Below are positions 31,323 to 41,449 of a DNA stretch of 64,000 nucleotides, piece by piece (position 1 is the stretch's first letter; each line of letters begins with the position of its first letter). This DNA comes from Corynespora cassiicola (lineage: Eukaryota; Ascomycota; Dothideomycetes; Pleosporales; Corynesporascaceae): NCBI GenBank assembly GCA_022059125.1, contig JAEUWY010000004.1:2790001-2854000 (forward strand), read 5' to 3'. The position numbers and the translations under genes are program-made. The notes beneath the pieces are model-generated. The model searched no databases. It was not told where the DNA came from and saw nothing but the letters and a program-made list of their open reading frames with translations.

Positions 31323-32664
31323 ATGGCAGAACACATCTCTACCTTGCTGGCAGACATCGACGCGAAAGGCGCAAACCTAGCAAAAGATGCCGGAGATGGA
31401 CACGCACGGAAGGCCCTCTTGGAGTCGGCGCAAAGCCTGGTCGCAGCATTGCAGACGCCCATGGATGTCATTGGAAGGATGAATTGGTTCGAGGTTTGGG
31501 TGCAGAATTCGAATCTTGCCGCCTTTTCTAATTTTGTTGCAGCCAACCCGCTGGATGGTAACACGTGTTGGGCTCGACATTGATCTATTTGGTGCGTTGG
31601 TGGCGGACAATAATTCGCCAAAGAGCTCCAAACAACTTGCTCAAAAGACTGGATGTGACCCGGTTCTTATCTGTAAGTTGGCATCACGTTTTTTCGGCTC
31701 ACAGACTGATTAGAGTTAGCCCGTTTCCTGAAACACCTGAATGCTGCTGGCTTTGTCAAGGAAACAGGCCCAAATGAGTATATCGGGAACGACATTACCG
31801 CCGCACTGGCTACCCGCATACCTTCTGGAACCACCAAGAACTGGTATTCTACACCACTGGAATCATATAATATCTCCACTCACTTTGTCTAGCTACGACT
31901 GCATGAACCTGGTTCATGGTCGACTTCCAGAATTCTTCCGCAAAACGAATTACAAGAGCCCCACCAACCACGACGCCTCCCCATTCAAATACGGCTTCAA
32001 CACAGACCTGACATATTGGGAGTGGATCAGTCTTCCAGAAAACGAGCAAAGTCTCGAAGATTTCAAGGCACACATGGAGTCGAAAACTTTGGGAAAGAAG
32101 TGGTTCCAATCCGCCGACATGAACGTAGAGGAGCTCCTCGGTAAACCCTCTGATCCAAACGCGACATTGATGATCGACATCGGTGGCAGCTTTGGCCACG
32201 ACATTATTGATTTCCACAAAGCCTTCCCCGATCTGCCGGGAAAACTTGTCTTGCAAGAGCTTCCAGCTACTATCAAGAACCTACCTTCAGACTTCCCCAA
32301 AGACATCGAGGCCCAGGCTTACGACTTCTTCACCCCGCAGCCAATCAAGCATGCAAAAGCATACTTCTTGCACATGATCCTACACGACTGGCCAGATGAC
32401 AAGGTTCGCCAGATTCTGGGGAGCTTGACCCCAGCCATGAAGAAAGGACACAGCAAAATACTCCTGAATGAAATCGTCATTCCAGACCAAGGGGCGGATT
32501 GGTTTGCGACAAGCGTAGACATGATCATGTTAGCTTGCCATGCGGCGAAGGAGAGAACAGAGAGCGACTGGAGGGCTGTGCTCAAAGATGCCGGATTGCA
32601 AATCACAAAGATTTGGGACTGCGAGGGCAATGTAGAGAAGATTATCGAAGTAGAGCTGGCTTGA
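31323..32664 (+). CDS. SAM-dependent O-methyltransferase, fungal plant-OMT type
   Basis: Four exons (31323-31493, 31543-31672, 31720-31843, 31893-32664) encode 398 residues. Introns are 47-49 bp. The N-terminal half is the winged-helix dimerisation domain (MDVIGRMNWFEPTRW joins across intron 1; FLKHLNAAGFVKETGPNEY). The catalytic domain has the SAM loop MIDIGGSFGHD and the LHDWPDDKVRQIL segment carrying the catalytic His, as in sterigmatocystin- and aflatoxin-pathway methyltransferases. It methylates a hydroxyl on a small molecule, probably a phenolic or polyketide-like metabolite; the acceptor is unknown. No polyketide synthase lies in this window. The first intron's donor (GTTTGG) is weak, so the first join is the least certain, though it restores the family sequence. 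Confidence 0.9.
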
Positions 32665-33293
32665 AGTAGCCGCGCCCATCTCGTAACCGGATGAGCGGCA
32701 GCGCACTGGCATATTTGGCCCCGGAATCTACCAATAGAGAAATCCAACACAGTCTTAGCCCGATCTCACGGGTGCGTACAACCATTCAATATGCATGTGA
32801 CTCTGGAATAGGTGCAAGGCTGTAGTTCAGCCTTTTACTCTGCTTGTACAGGACCAGAGCAGAAAGGGGCCAAAAATTGCTGACAAACAGCTCCAGACCC
32901 AATTCATCGACACAGCCTCGGGGCTCGGTGCTTATCTGAATGAAAGCGGAAGGACGCTAAACGGATACGGAAGTTTCGCGAACAACACCCTCTTGATATC
33001 TAGAAGGCTGAGACAACGCAACAACAAAGGCCATATAGCAATGCAACATTTCTTACACACATATCATGCCATGGTACCTAATTTTGGGCGTTTGCAGGGC
33101 CTCACATCGGTGAAGCGAAAGAGCGAGAGATTTGGCCCCATCTTCATGATATCCTCACCATGATTGCACGTATAAAACATGACTAGCGTGCGAAATTTCG
33201 GAGCCATCACTAGCAAGTACATTACTTTTTTGGCAGTATAGGAATTCATCCACACTCTTTTTTTTACACCACTCAATTCAACGTACCAAACCA
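32665..33293. other. Intergenic gap
   Basis: No gene or repeat is seen. Confidence 0.55.
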
Positions 33294-34653
33294 ATGGGGT
33301 CGTCGTTCTCGTCAGAAGTGGAGGGCGAGTGTCAGAAGAAGAACTTCACTTTGAACTGCGAACTCGGATGGGGTATGTCAGCGGATGGCACACTAAATGT
33401 TACAAGAGTTGGGAAATTTGAATACGGCGAATTCCCTGCGAATGGAGATTTGGCAGGTATCGGGGTAAGTCGGCAAAATCGCTCTTCTCTCACCCTAATA
33501 TCAGCACAGCAAGCTGACCTTGAACAGACCTTGCTAGCGTTCATCATACCGACCAGTATATCCATGATAATAGGTCTCATAATGCTATGTGGTATGGGTA
33601 CTCATATAAAGGGAGGGAAAGCGGGCGCATTGTATGCTATTAGTCCCTGTCGCTCAACCGAGTTTTCTAATCAACATCAGGACTACTATGGGAAAATATA
33701 CACCATCTCCTCATGGGGAAGCTAGATGTCGGCGCTCTCACAGATCAAGAAGCGCGTACATTATAGAGGAAAGCGCACCCAAAGAAACGAAGAATGAGCA
33801 GTGGTACGATCTCTTTGAGTCCATACTCATGTTGACCTCGGATTCGCAAATGGTACTTGGCATCGCCCTCTGCATCAACTTTGCCCTGGTCGGAAAATGC
33901 AGCATCTCGATGTACCATTTCCAAATGGGCGTTAATATCCTGGTAATCACTTGCGCCAACGCCTTGCTTACTCTGGTTCTTATCCGCGACTACTGGCGCA
34001 CTCCGCTTTCCGCCGTTGTCCGGCTTACCGCTTTTGGCATGATACTCTACTTTCTGGGAGAGATATTGCGGGCTCTCCACCACAGAGAAGAAGAGATCGG
34101 GGCTGCCGAGCGACTCCCACCCTCCGACCGGATGAACAGCCTCATTCTCCTTGGAGCGGCGTGTTTCCTCGACCCCGATCCTTTGAAGAAGCTAGCGCTG
34201 ATCAGCGACCAGCAGGCTCAATCCGTTGGCCGCCTCACCAAAGACACAATCTGGAGCTCGGAGCGAGTTCTATGGCTGCTCATAGTCGGAGGATCCATCT
34301 TGGCCTTCCTTTACCGTGTCGGCGATCTTGTCAGGCCATTCTGGAAGGTCCGAAGAGATGAGCACGCTTACGACATTATGGAGAAGAAGGCCAGTTCGCG
34401 TTGGTGGCCAATCTTCTGTTTTTGGGTCTGCGCGATAACTTGGCTACTGTGCATTGTCACGACGGTGTGGCAGGGCAACTATCTCTTCAGCTTAAGAGAA
34501 TGGGTATTCAACTCTGGATGGATGAAGAGTGATGAGTACCTGGGAAATGAAGAAGCACATGCTGCGACTTTTGGCCAGCTGGCAGCCTTGTTTGCCATGA
34601 CAGGTATGGTAATCATGGCTTTCGACCAATGGGAACTGAAGTCCAAGCGATAA
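33294..34653 (+). CDS. Seven-helix fungal membrane protein, unknown function
   Basis: Three exons (33294-33464, 33528-33631, 33681-34653) encode 415 residues. The family is unnamed to me, but the layout resembles a group of fungal plasma-membrane proteins. An extracellular-looking N terminus with two Cys and N-glycosylation sites (NFTLNCELGW, LNVTRVG) precedes the pattern GDLAGIGTLLAFII. Seven hydrophobic segments can be counted, beginning near LLAFIIPTSISMIIG, VLGIALCINFALVG, VNILVITCANALLTLVLI, LTAFGMILYFLGEIL, VLWLLIVGGSILAFL, FCFWVCAITWLLCIV and FGQLAALFAMTGMVIM. A charged loop lies between helices 1 and 2. Intron 1 is a multiple of three, so a retained-intron form would stay open. Receptor-like topology is possible, but function is unknown. 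Confidence 0.78.
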
Positions 34654-35730
34654 GTTATTGCTGGTTGAAGCTTTTAGTTTTCTTGAATTCTGTTTTCACA
34701 ACTTTCTGTACCCATGAGTTTGTGCATGGCTTGCGAATACCCCTACATTTACTTAGATTTCCTTCATAATTTTTTGTTGATGTATCTAATTGTTAATACA
34801 AATAAAACGTCGAGAGGGATATTTTGTATTAGGATGGGCATCTGTCGGGATGGATGCATAGGATAGACCCCGTACACCCCATTCTATTATTTTTCTAACT
34901 ATACAATTATGAAATAGAATTATTTTCCCTTTTTCCAAAAGATTGACCCCATCTTGAGAAAACAATTCCATCCTGCGGCGCGCTAATCGTTCTCCGAGCC
35001 TTGCGCTGCCGTCGAGCCCGACAACCCTTCGAACAGTCATACATAGATAATCATTGACCTAGAATAGGCTCCTAGCAAGCGCTCCGCGACGCTATTCGAA
35101 AAAGCTCCACTTAATCGCAGCGGCTGTAACCAAAATCAGCCATCAGCTTTGCACAAATCTCCGCCAGTTTCTCGATTACAGCCACCATCGCGTCATGTGC
35201 GCACGAACAAAGTATCCACAGATTGAAAATCGGGTAAAGAAGGGCCTCAAAGTCCGCAAGACGAACTGGCTCGGAGAAAAAGACACTGACATGGATGCGC
35301 GAAGGCCTGGTGCAGCAGTCCGTAAGCTTATAGAATGGCGGCGCGTGATTGGTTGGCGGAGCGTCGCCGCATCCTTCGGATATTCCACGAGAGTCGGAAC
35401 GGAGTCGGAACACTACAAGTCTGAAGCGAGCGCGTACGGCGTGGTTATAGATACAGCGCACAACCCCAGCTCGAAAAATACCTTTCAAAAACGACTGCAA
35501 ATCTGCGTTGTGGTTGTCTGTCTTTACTGCTTCCCACGGCGTTTTGGCGTAGTCCCGAGTACTAATAGAGCGACTATCTTCGCTCTGGCCATCCTTACAA
35601 ACAGCGAGCGACCTTGGCCAAAGTTTCCCTTGGATTTACATTTCGGCAATAATATACGAGACGAAGAGTCTGTTCGAAGGACCTCTCAGAAATATTCTTT
35701 TGCTCTGAGCGAGAGAAAAATCCACAACAA
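34654..35730. other. 1.1-kb intergenic gap
   Basis: The first half is AT-rich and the second half is GC-balanced. No supported gene is seen. Confidence 0.55.
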
Positions 35731-36603
35731 ATGGCACGCCTAACTCTGTGGCTGCGAGGCGTCGTCCTCACCATCCTCAAAGACCCATCTCGACCCCGAA
35801 ACCGCCCAAACGCCCCAAGAAGGACCAAATCGGGAATCAACAAGCGCGACATCTCGTCTCCCACTCCCGTCAACACACCCTTCCAGTCCCCCCAACCCAG
35901 CGCTCAATCAGCATCGCAGACCCGCTCACCAGCCCAAGTCCACAACTCTCCCTCCGCCAGTCCATCCTCCTCCAACCCGTCGACGCGCTCCGGGAAAAGC
36001 ATAAAAAGGAAAGAGATCTCGGGCCCGATTCCCATCGCCGTCCCCACCCCCCACGCAAAGGACACGACGGAATCATTTGCGCAGCGCATGAACAGACGCC
36101 CATCCAACCCCATGGACCCGTTTGCCCAGCTCGGCATCATAACCAGCCACACAAATGCCAACACCAACGTGGCCCCCATCGCAAATGCGGACCCCAAACC
36201 TCAGTTTAACCCGCCCTTCCCCGCACGCTCGCAGTCCTTTACCACGCGCCCAGACTACGCCTTGGGATACGGCCACGGCCACGGCCACGGCCACGCCGAC
36301 ATCGCGCCGCTGGACGCGCGGTCCGCGACGATGCATCTGCCCGTCGTGTTCTACGAGGAGGAGATTGAGTACAATGAGAAGGCGCAGCAGGGCGCCACAG
36401 TCATCACGATTCGGCGCAAGGAGATTCGCAGGAGGGAAGTGAGGAGGGAGAGGCCGAGGAGTGGGGTTGGGGGTGGGTTCGGACATTCCGGGATGGAGGT
36501 GCATCGCGTGGGGAAGAGGGTGAGTAGTAGGAGGGTGAGTACGGGGTTGGAGGCGTTTGATAGCCAGGGGGTTAGGATTGATATGGAGGACTATAGGAGG
36601 TGA
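35731..36603 (+). CDS. Disordered Ser/Pro-rich protein, unknown
   Basis: This intronless gene encodes 290 residues with no recognised domain. The first 110 residues are Ser/Pro/Arg-rich (SPSASPSSSNPSTRSGKS). A Gly-His run (GHGHGHGH, at about 36271-36295) could bind metal but is more likely a simple-repeat expansion. The more conserved-looking core is MHLPVVFYEEEIEYNEKA followed by TVITIRRKEIRRREVRRERP, strongly charged. The N terminus (MARLTLWLRGVVLTILKD) is mildly hydrophobic. Codon use changes from C-rich to G-rich codons along the gene. Confidence 0.6.
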   Translation: MARLTLWLRGVVLTILKDPSRPRNRPNAPRRTKSGINKRDISSPTPVNTPFQSPQPSAQSASQTRSPAQVHNSPSASPSSSNPSTRSGKSIKRKEISGPIPIAVPTPHAKDTTESFAQRMNRRPSNPMDPFAQLGIITSHTNANTNVAPIANADPKPQFNPPFPARSQSFTTRPDYALGYGHGHGHGHADIAPLDARSATMHLPVVFYEEEIEYNEKAQQGATVITIRRKEIRRREVRRERPRSGVGGGFGHSGMEVHRVGKRVSSRRVSTGLEAFDSQGVRIDMEDYRR

Positions 36604-36969
36604 GTGTGGAGGACGGTCGGTTTTTTCTTGTCTTTTTGGGTTCGCTTCTTGTTTATTTCTTTAGGCTTCTTCTGGGGATGAGGTTTGACGTCTTGCTATC
36701 TTTTTTCTTCGTTGGTACTTTCTATCAGCGTTGATTTGGGGGTGATGTATCAGAGTCGGGCTTTACAAAAGTACGACTGCTGGTATTTGATTTGAGAGTC
36801 CTGGCGATTCTCCATTTTCTTTGCATTATTTTACTTTCCTACTTTTGTTACAAACCTCCCTGAGATATCACTACTTAAATCTATACACCATTATTCAATA
36901 TACTCGTTACGCATCAGTGTGAATCCCATAATTTCTTCATACTCTTGAAGTTGTAGATCAAGTGTACCT
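36604..36969. other. Convergent AT-rich 3' region
   Basis: No gene is seen. Confidence 0.55.
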
Positions 36970-38328
36970 TCATGAATACCAAGGCCGCATCGACTGCCTC
37001 TTAACGGTGATGTCACGGAGCTTCGGAATGCAGACCCGTTTCTTCCTCTCAGACTCGATGGCAGACTCGATCAAAGTGTCTTCGCCCTCCCGCTTACGAA
37101 CAACGGGACCAACAATACCAGGGGCTGCAGTCGCAAATGTAGCTTGGCCAAACTTGATGTCCGACGTAGTGCAGATCCTTTTGGGATGGAATAACTCATC
37201 AAAAGTCTTCGCAACAGGTGATGATCGCTTTGTGCCGCGCGTCATGTCAGTGATGGGCTCGCGGTGGGTTTCTAGTTGCGTCTTATGTTTCTTGACGAAG
37301 GGGCTGCCGATAGTGGATGTTGGTGGGCTGGCAAAGGACAATTCGTTATCGGGAGTGCGTTTGCGCTTGCCCAGACACTGGAGATGTTTCTGTTCTTCAG
37401 CTTGCTGCCTCAAATCTTTCTCCGCCTGGGACTTGTTCTTAAGATAGATCCAATCGGAGACTACACCAAGCATGGCAGATGTGACGCGGTCACAAGCGCT
37501 GGCTGTTTCGCACTCGCGACCATATCCAAGCCTCTCGCCAGCGAGCATCCATGTGATGGTTTCGGCCATTCCAGGCTTGATCGTCCAATGCTTAGCCAAC
37601 AGTTCCATCATAAACCCTAAAAGAAGGGTTTCGCCAAATGGTGACTTATCGATGGCAGATAACCTTGCAGCTTCTTGTTTGGTTGGTTTGGTGGTGAGGA
37701 CTCGGTAGATGTCATCGCGACAGGTATAGCAGCGGAACGGTGCAACCGTGACGTTTGGATTCTCGCAGTTGCTCCCACAGGGTAAATGCACCCCTGGACC
37801 GGAACTATCCTTGATCCAGTGACCGCACAGGAGTTGATGAAGACCGTCTTTACACGCAGGCTTGGCAGCCTGGTTAGGGTCGCAGAACCGCTGGCCCTTC
37901 CAGGTGCACAGGTAATCTGGCCCCAAGTCGTCGCCTATCTCGATTTCGATCTCGGATGCGATGTCCCTCTCAGCAGGTGTTTTGGTGTGCTTCTCCTGCT
38001 GACCCTTTGGAATACGCTTTTCCCGTAGGGTCACAGTTTCTGCATTGTATCTGATGAATGATTCCCAATCAAAAGGCGCTTTCTGCGTTTGGGCCAGGAA
38101 AGGTGGGGCATCTTCCATCTTTACGTCTTCAGATTGACGGGGGTATGAAGGAGCTACATGTGTCGTGGTGTGCGAATCCACTGGTGTAGAGGCTCTGGCT
38201 GGAAAAATTGAGTTCGCTATCTGCTCGGTCGGCTGTGTGGCATTGTTACCAGCGCTGACTGTGGGTGATGTGGTCGGTGTCTGGGTACCCACAGGGGCAC
38301 GTCTCCAAAACTGAAATGAAAATTGCAT
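36970..38328 (-). CDS. Cysteine-cluster protein, possible zinc-binding, unknown
   Basis: This intronless gene of 452 residues starts at the ATG at 38328. Flanks are disordered; a central block has a regular Cys/His spacing: FCDPNQAAKPACKDG, LLCGHWIKD, HLPCGSNCENP and APFRCYTCRDDIYRV. This is RING-like in feel (paired CxxC or C-x3-C units around a CGH), but does not match the C3HC4 spacing exactly. The C-terminal part has basic nuclear-localisation-like stretches (GKRKRTPDNE, FVKKHKTQ). I know only of similar uncharacterised Pezizomycotina proteins. A zinc-stabilised nuclear protein is the best inference. Confidence 0.68.
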   Translation of the reverse strand: MQFSFQFWRRAPVGTQTPTTSPTVSAGNNATQPTEQIANSIFPARASTPVDSHTTTHVAPSYPRQSEDVKMEDAPPFLAQTQKAPFDWESFIRYNAETVTLREKRIPKGQQEKHTKTPAERDIASEIEIEIGDDLGPDYLCTWKGQRFCDPNQAAKPACKDGLHQLLCGHWIKDSSGPGVHLPCGSNCENPNVTVAPFRCYTCRDDIYRVLTTKPTKQEAARLSAIDKSPFGETLLLGFMMELLAKHWTIKPGMAETITWMLAGERLGYGRECETASACDRVTSAMLGVVSDWIYLKNKSQAEKDLRQQAEEQKHLQCLGKRKRTPDNELSFASPPTSTIGSPFVKKHKTQLETHREPITDMTRGTKRSSPVAKTFDELFHPKRICTTSDIKFGQATFATAAPGIVGPVVRKREGEDTLIESAIESERKKRVCIPKLRDITVKRQSMRPWYS

Positions 38329-38735
38329 CGTTTATGCCGGTGCAGTCATATGTGTTCTATGTGCTGCAGTTATGTTTAGCGAACTGTAGAGCAAGGCGGG
38401 GACTAATATGGAAAGCGTGGGTGCGCCGCGGGTGGCTTGGCAGAGCCTGAGCTGTGAAAATCTTGGAGGCGCGAACTGATTGGACTGAGTGAATGGAGTG
38501 ATTCGCAGTCCTACCTGATGTTACCTCTCGCTGTATTGCGGAAATGGGTGCTGTGCTTCCATGGGCTGGTCGCTACCTGGTATACTCATTATCAGCGGAG
38601 CCTGGAAAAACATGCAAAGTCTTCTTCTTCGAGAAACAGCCATCAGCAACCACCAGAGGAAGCGAGATGATCATCCAAAGTGGTATTCGATATGTCATTA
38701 TGATTTTTAAAAGACGTGTGAGATTATTCTAGACT
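38329..38735. other. Intergenic gap
   Basis: A 407-bp stretch between the Cys-cluster gene's start and the permease's 3' end; nothing is seen. Confidence 0.55.
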
Positions 38736-40480
38736 TTATACGCCTATTTCATCTGCGAGTTTCGGATCGATCGGTTCCGTTCCCGGTTGGCTTCTGACAG
38801 CCTCCAGGACTTCTAAGCCCACATCTGTACGAGGACCCGTAAAGTTTTTCCTTCCATCTACAAACCATTGTACAGTACTGATGACGAGGATTATTGCAAA
38901 GGCCACCACACAATAATCTGTGCACTAGTCAGTTCTCTCTACTTTTTATGGTCGGGCCGGGCATATATGCTTACTCATGTTGGAGCCAGTGACGGGAAGC
39001 TCCGGAGGGAACAAAAACAGAACAGTAGTAACAATCGCGTATGCAATACCCAGAAGGTTGGCGAACCAAGCAAAGGGAGTGGGGAGGGTAAAGGCTCGTG
39101 GCGGCAGCATCTTCCTCCCGCGCAGGACATTGATCGCAACGGGGATGGCATAGCTGACACCCAGAGCGACAACAGAAGCGGAGATGATTGCATTGAAAGC
39201 ACTGCTTGATCCTAGGAAGATACACCCAAAGACAATCGTCAGGATTGTCGTAAGCGCGAGTGCATTCAGTGGTTGGCCAAGCTTTGGATGCACGCGGGCA
39301 AAAAATTTCGATGCCGGCAATCCTCCATCGCGTGCGAATGCATAAACCATTCTGGAAGAGGTTGTCATGATAGAGGTAGTGGCGAATAGTAGACACACAA
39401 GCGGGAAGATCAAAAGGCATACCGCACCTGCCCGACTCCGGGTGGCGTTGTAAAGGATTTGAAGCAACGGGCCGGCCGACGACGAGATGATGGATTCTGT
39501 GTCCCCTCCGGAAACAAACAATAGAACGATCATGAAGATGAATCCGGTGAAGGTGCCGATGCCGACGCAGTAAACCATGATCTTGGGCCCTTCGACAGAA
39601 GCATTGGGGATTTCTTCAATCATGTGCGCAACAGCGTCGTATCCAGTGAGAGACAAGCCACCTTGTAAAAGCCCAAGCAACCAGGCGATACCATCAGGCC
39701 ATCCTGTCTCATTTATAAAGTCGGTGAAGACAAAGCTGGCAGATGCGTAATCGGGTGAAGCGCATGCGAGCGCAGTAATGGAAATGACGACAAATCCAGT
39801 AATGGACCATGTAATGGCGGTTTTGTTGATGTAGGGCAAGAGATTGTTCATGAAAGCGTTGATCACAAAGGCCACGACAGTGTAGGTAATGTAGATCAGG
39901 AATTGATGCCAACGCTCGGCAACATAGGTTGGATGGTAGAGGGAGATGACCCCGATGATGACCTGAGAACCGAGAAGGCCGCCTGAAGCAACAAGCGCGA
40001 TCTAGAGTGCGTAACGGCAGTGTTAGCGTGGCATTTATAGGTCGATGTGCCTAGACTGGACTCACCCATCCCGAGGTATTGATCCAACCGGTAATCCAGC
40101 TGAGCAGAGGCTTCCATTCATCCCAGGCAATAACGGCAACCCAATGGTATCTTTTATTAGCGAGTTAGTTGGTAGTCTTTACAGGGTAAAGAGAAAAGAA
40201 CATACTGTCCACCGGCGGTAGGGTAGGCCGAAAGGAACTCGGCTAGAGAAGCGGCGAGACAACCGTTACATATGCCTGCCGTGATCAAGCCCCAGACTAC
40301 ACTGGCGGAACCTCCGCTTGGAAGGGCAAGGGAGAGTGATGCTGAGAGGGCTGTCCATGAGTTGAGAATAGCAAACGCCAGGCCAAGCATAGACAAGGGC
40401 GAGAATTGGCGTTGTAGTTCTCCCTTGTGGCCAAGAGCTTCTAGCTGAAGTTCATCGGCGGACTGCGACGGCGGACCCAT
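38736..40480 (-). CDS. APC-superfamily permease, GABA/choline (UGA4/HNM1) type
   Basis: Four exons (40480-40206, 40150-40066, 40001-38975, 38917-38736) encode 522 residues. Introns are 55-64 bp and all joins restore transporter sequence. The start is characteristic of this subfamily: FSPLSMLGLAFAILNSWTA, then LPSGGSASVVWGLITAG and AYPTAGGQYHWVA (made across intron 1). Later landmarks are GYDAVAHMIEEIPNASVEGPK, TSSRMVYAFARDGGLPAS and LPPRAFTLPTPFAW. About 12 membrane helices can be drawn. Fungal relatives carry GABA, choline or other amines across the plasma membrane; this sequence alone does not choose between them. The C-terminal tail after the last helix is short and acidic. Confidence 0.92.
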
Positions 40481-40868
40481 GGTTAGAATGACGTTGTGCG
40501 CAGCAGATATATACGCATAGATGGGTATGAATGGTGAAGGATGCAAGCAAGAAACCAGACCCGACGTGGTCAATTGAATTATGAAGATGATTCAAAATGT
40601 CCTGGGACCGAAGTCGGCCTTAGGGATACGGGAATAGAAATGAGGAGGTGCAGGAGCTTATGAAGAAGAAGATGGTGCGGAGGTGCAGGCCAAGGGTCCA
40701 AGCCATTCGTCATGAATCACACCCGTTACCATTCCGCATCAGGTAGGTCCACGCAGTCACATCTGATTATGTATTTGCTGAAGCGTAACAAGGTGCCATG
40801 GAGATTGGGAGTGAAGGGTGATAAGAGGGCGCACAGTAGATAAAGAAAGCGTAGTGACGAGTACTTAC

Positions 40869-41021
40869 TGATACCGTGGACGCAGCGCGCGAGCGTGCAC
40901 CCGACGATTGCTCGTCGCTGTCGACATGTTCCCAGCCAATGTCGGCATTAGCGGTGGCCCCGGAGAAGCGCGGCTCTGCATCGGAGAGGGGTGCGTACTT
41001 GATGGCCGAGCGGAGGCTCAT
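40869..41021 (-). CDS. Possible small gene or 5' exon, uncertain
   Basis: A 51-codon reading from a good ATG (begins MSLRSAIKYAPLSDAEP) has biased, protein-like composition (Ser/Ala/Glu-rich) and ends exactly at a consensus GTAAGT donor. Unspliced, the frame runs on to 40767 (84 residues). I could not find a convincing downstream exon; likely acceptors lead to stops within a few codons. It may be a small protein, or an alternative 5' exon of the permease gene downstream on the same strand. Confidence 0.35.
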
Positions 41022-41449
41022 GTTAGACGCGGTAGACGTCTGGCTGGTGGGATGGTGCGGTGGGACTCAGGGGCGCTACCGTATCTCTGCCGCCATGACG
41101 CGAAAAGAATGACAAGCAGAGGCCATCGACCCCAGTCATCATCACCGCCGCGCCCTCGACGGTCATCGCACCCAGGTAAGCTTTCTGGGGAATCGCTTGG
41201 CGCCTCGGCATGGATGAAACGACAGCCTCAACACCATCATGGCTGCATCGCCGCTCATAGCCGGCTCCATCTCCTCTCCTCTCCAATCCCAAGGCCCCAT
41301 TGCCGCTCTTTTCTCGCACTATACTCCCCGCTCTCCCGTCTTCCCGTCCACGTGCGGCCACTCTCTCCCCTCGTTGCCCGGCAAGGCCATCCGCAGCATG
41401 TGGGACCGTGCCACCGACTGCTATACTTGAGGACTCCCCTATTGCACCC
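41022..41449. other. Divergent promoter region
   Basis: It lies upstream of the histidine acid phosphatase gene; no other gene is seen. Confidence 0.55.

Noticed and set aside
9681..32664. A complete secondary-metabolite cluster (two P450s, an O-methyltransferase and a transporter in the same window)
   Set aside because: No polyketide synthase, NRPS, terpene synthase or pathway regulator is present, the tailoring-type genes are scattered among unrelated ones, and the second P450 lies nearly 30 kb away at 59.9 kb.
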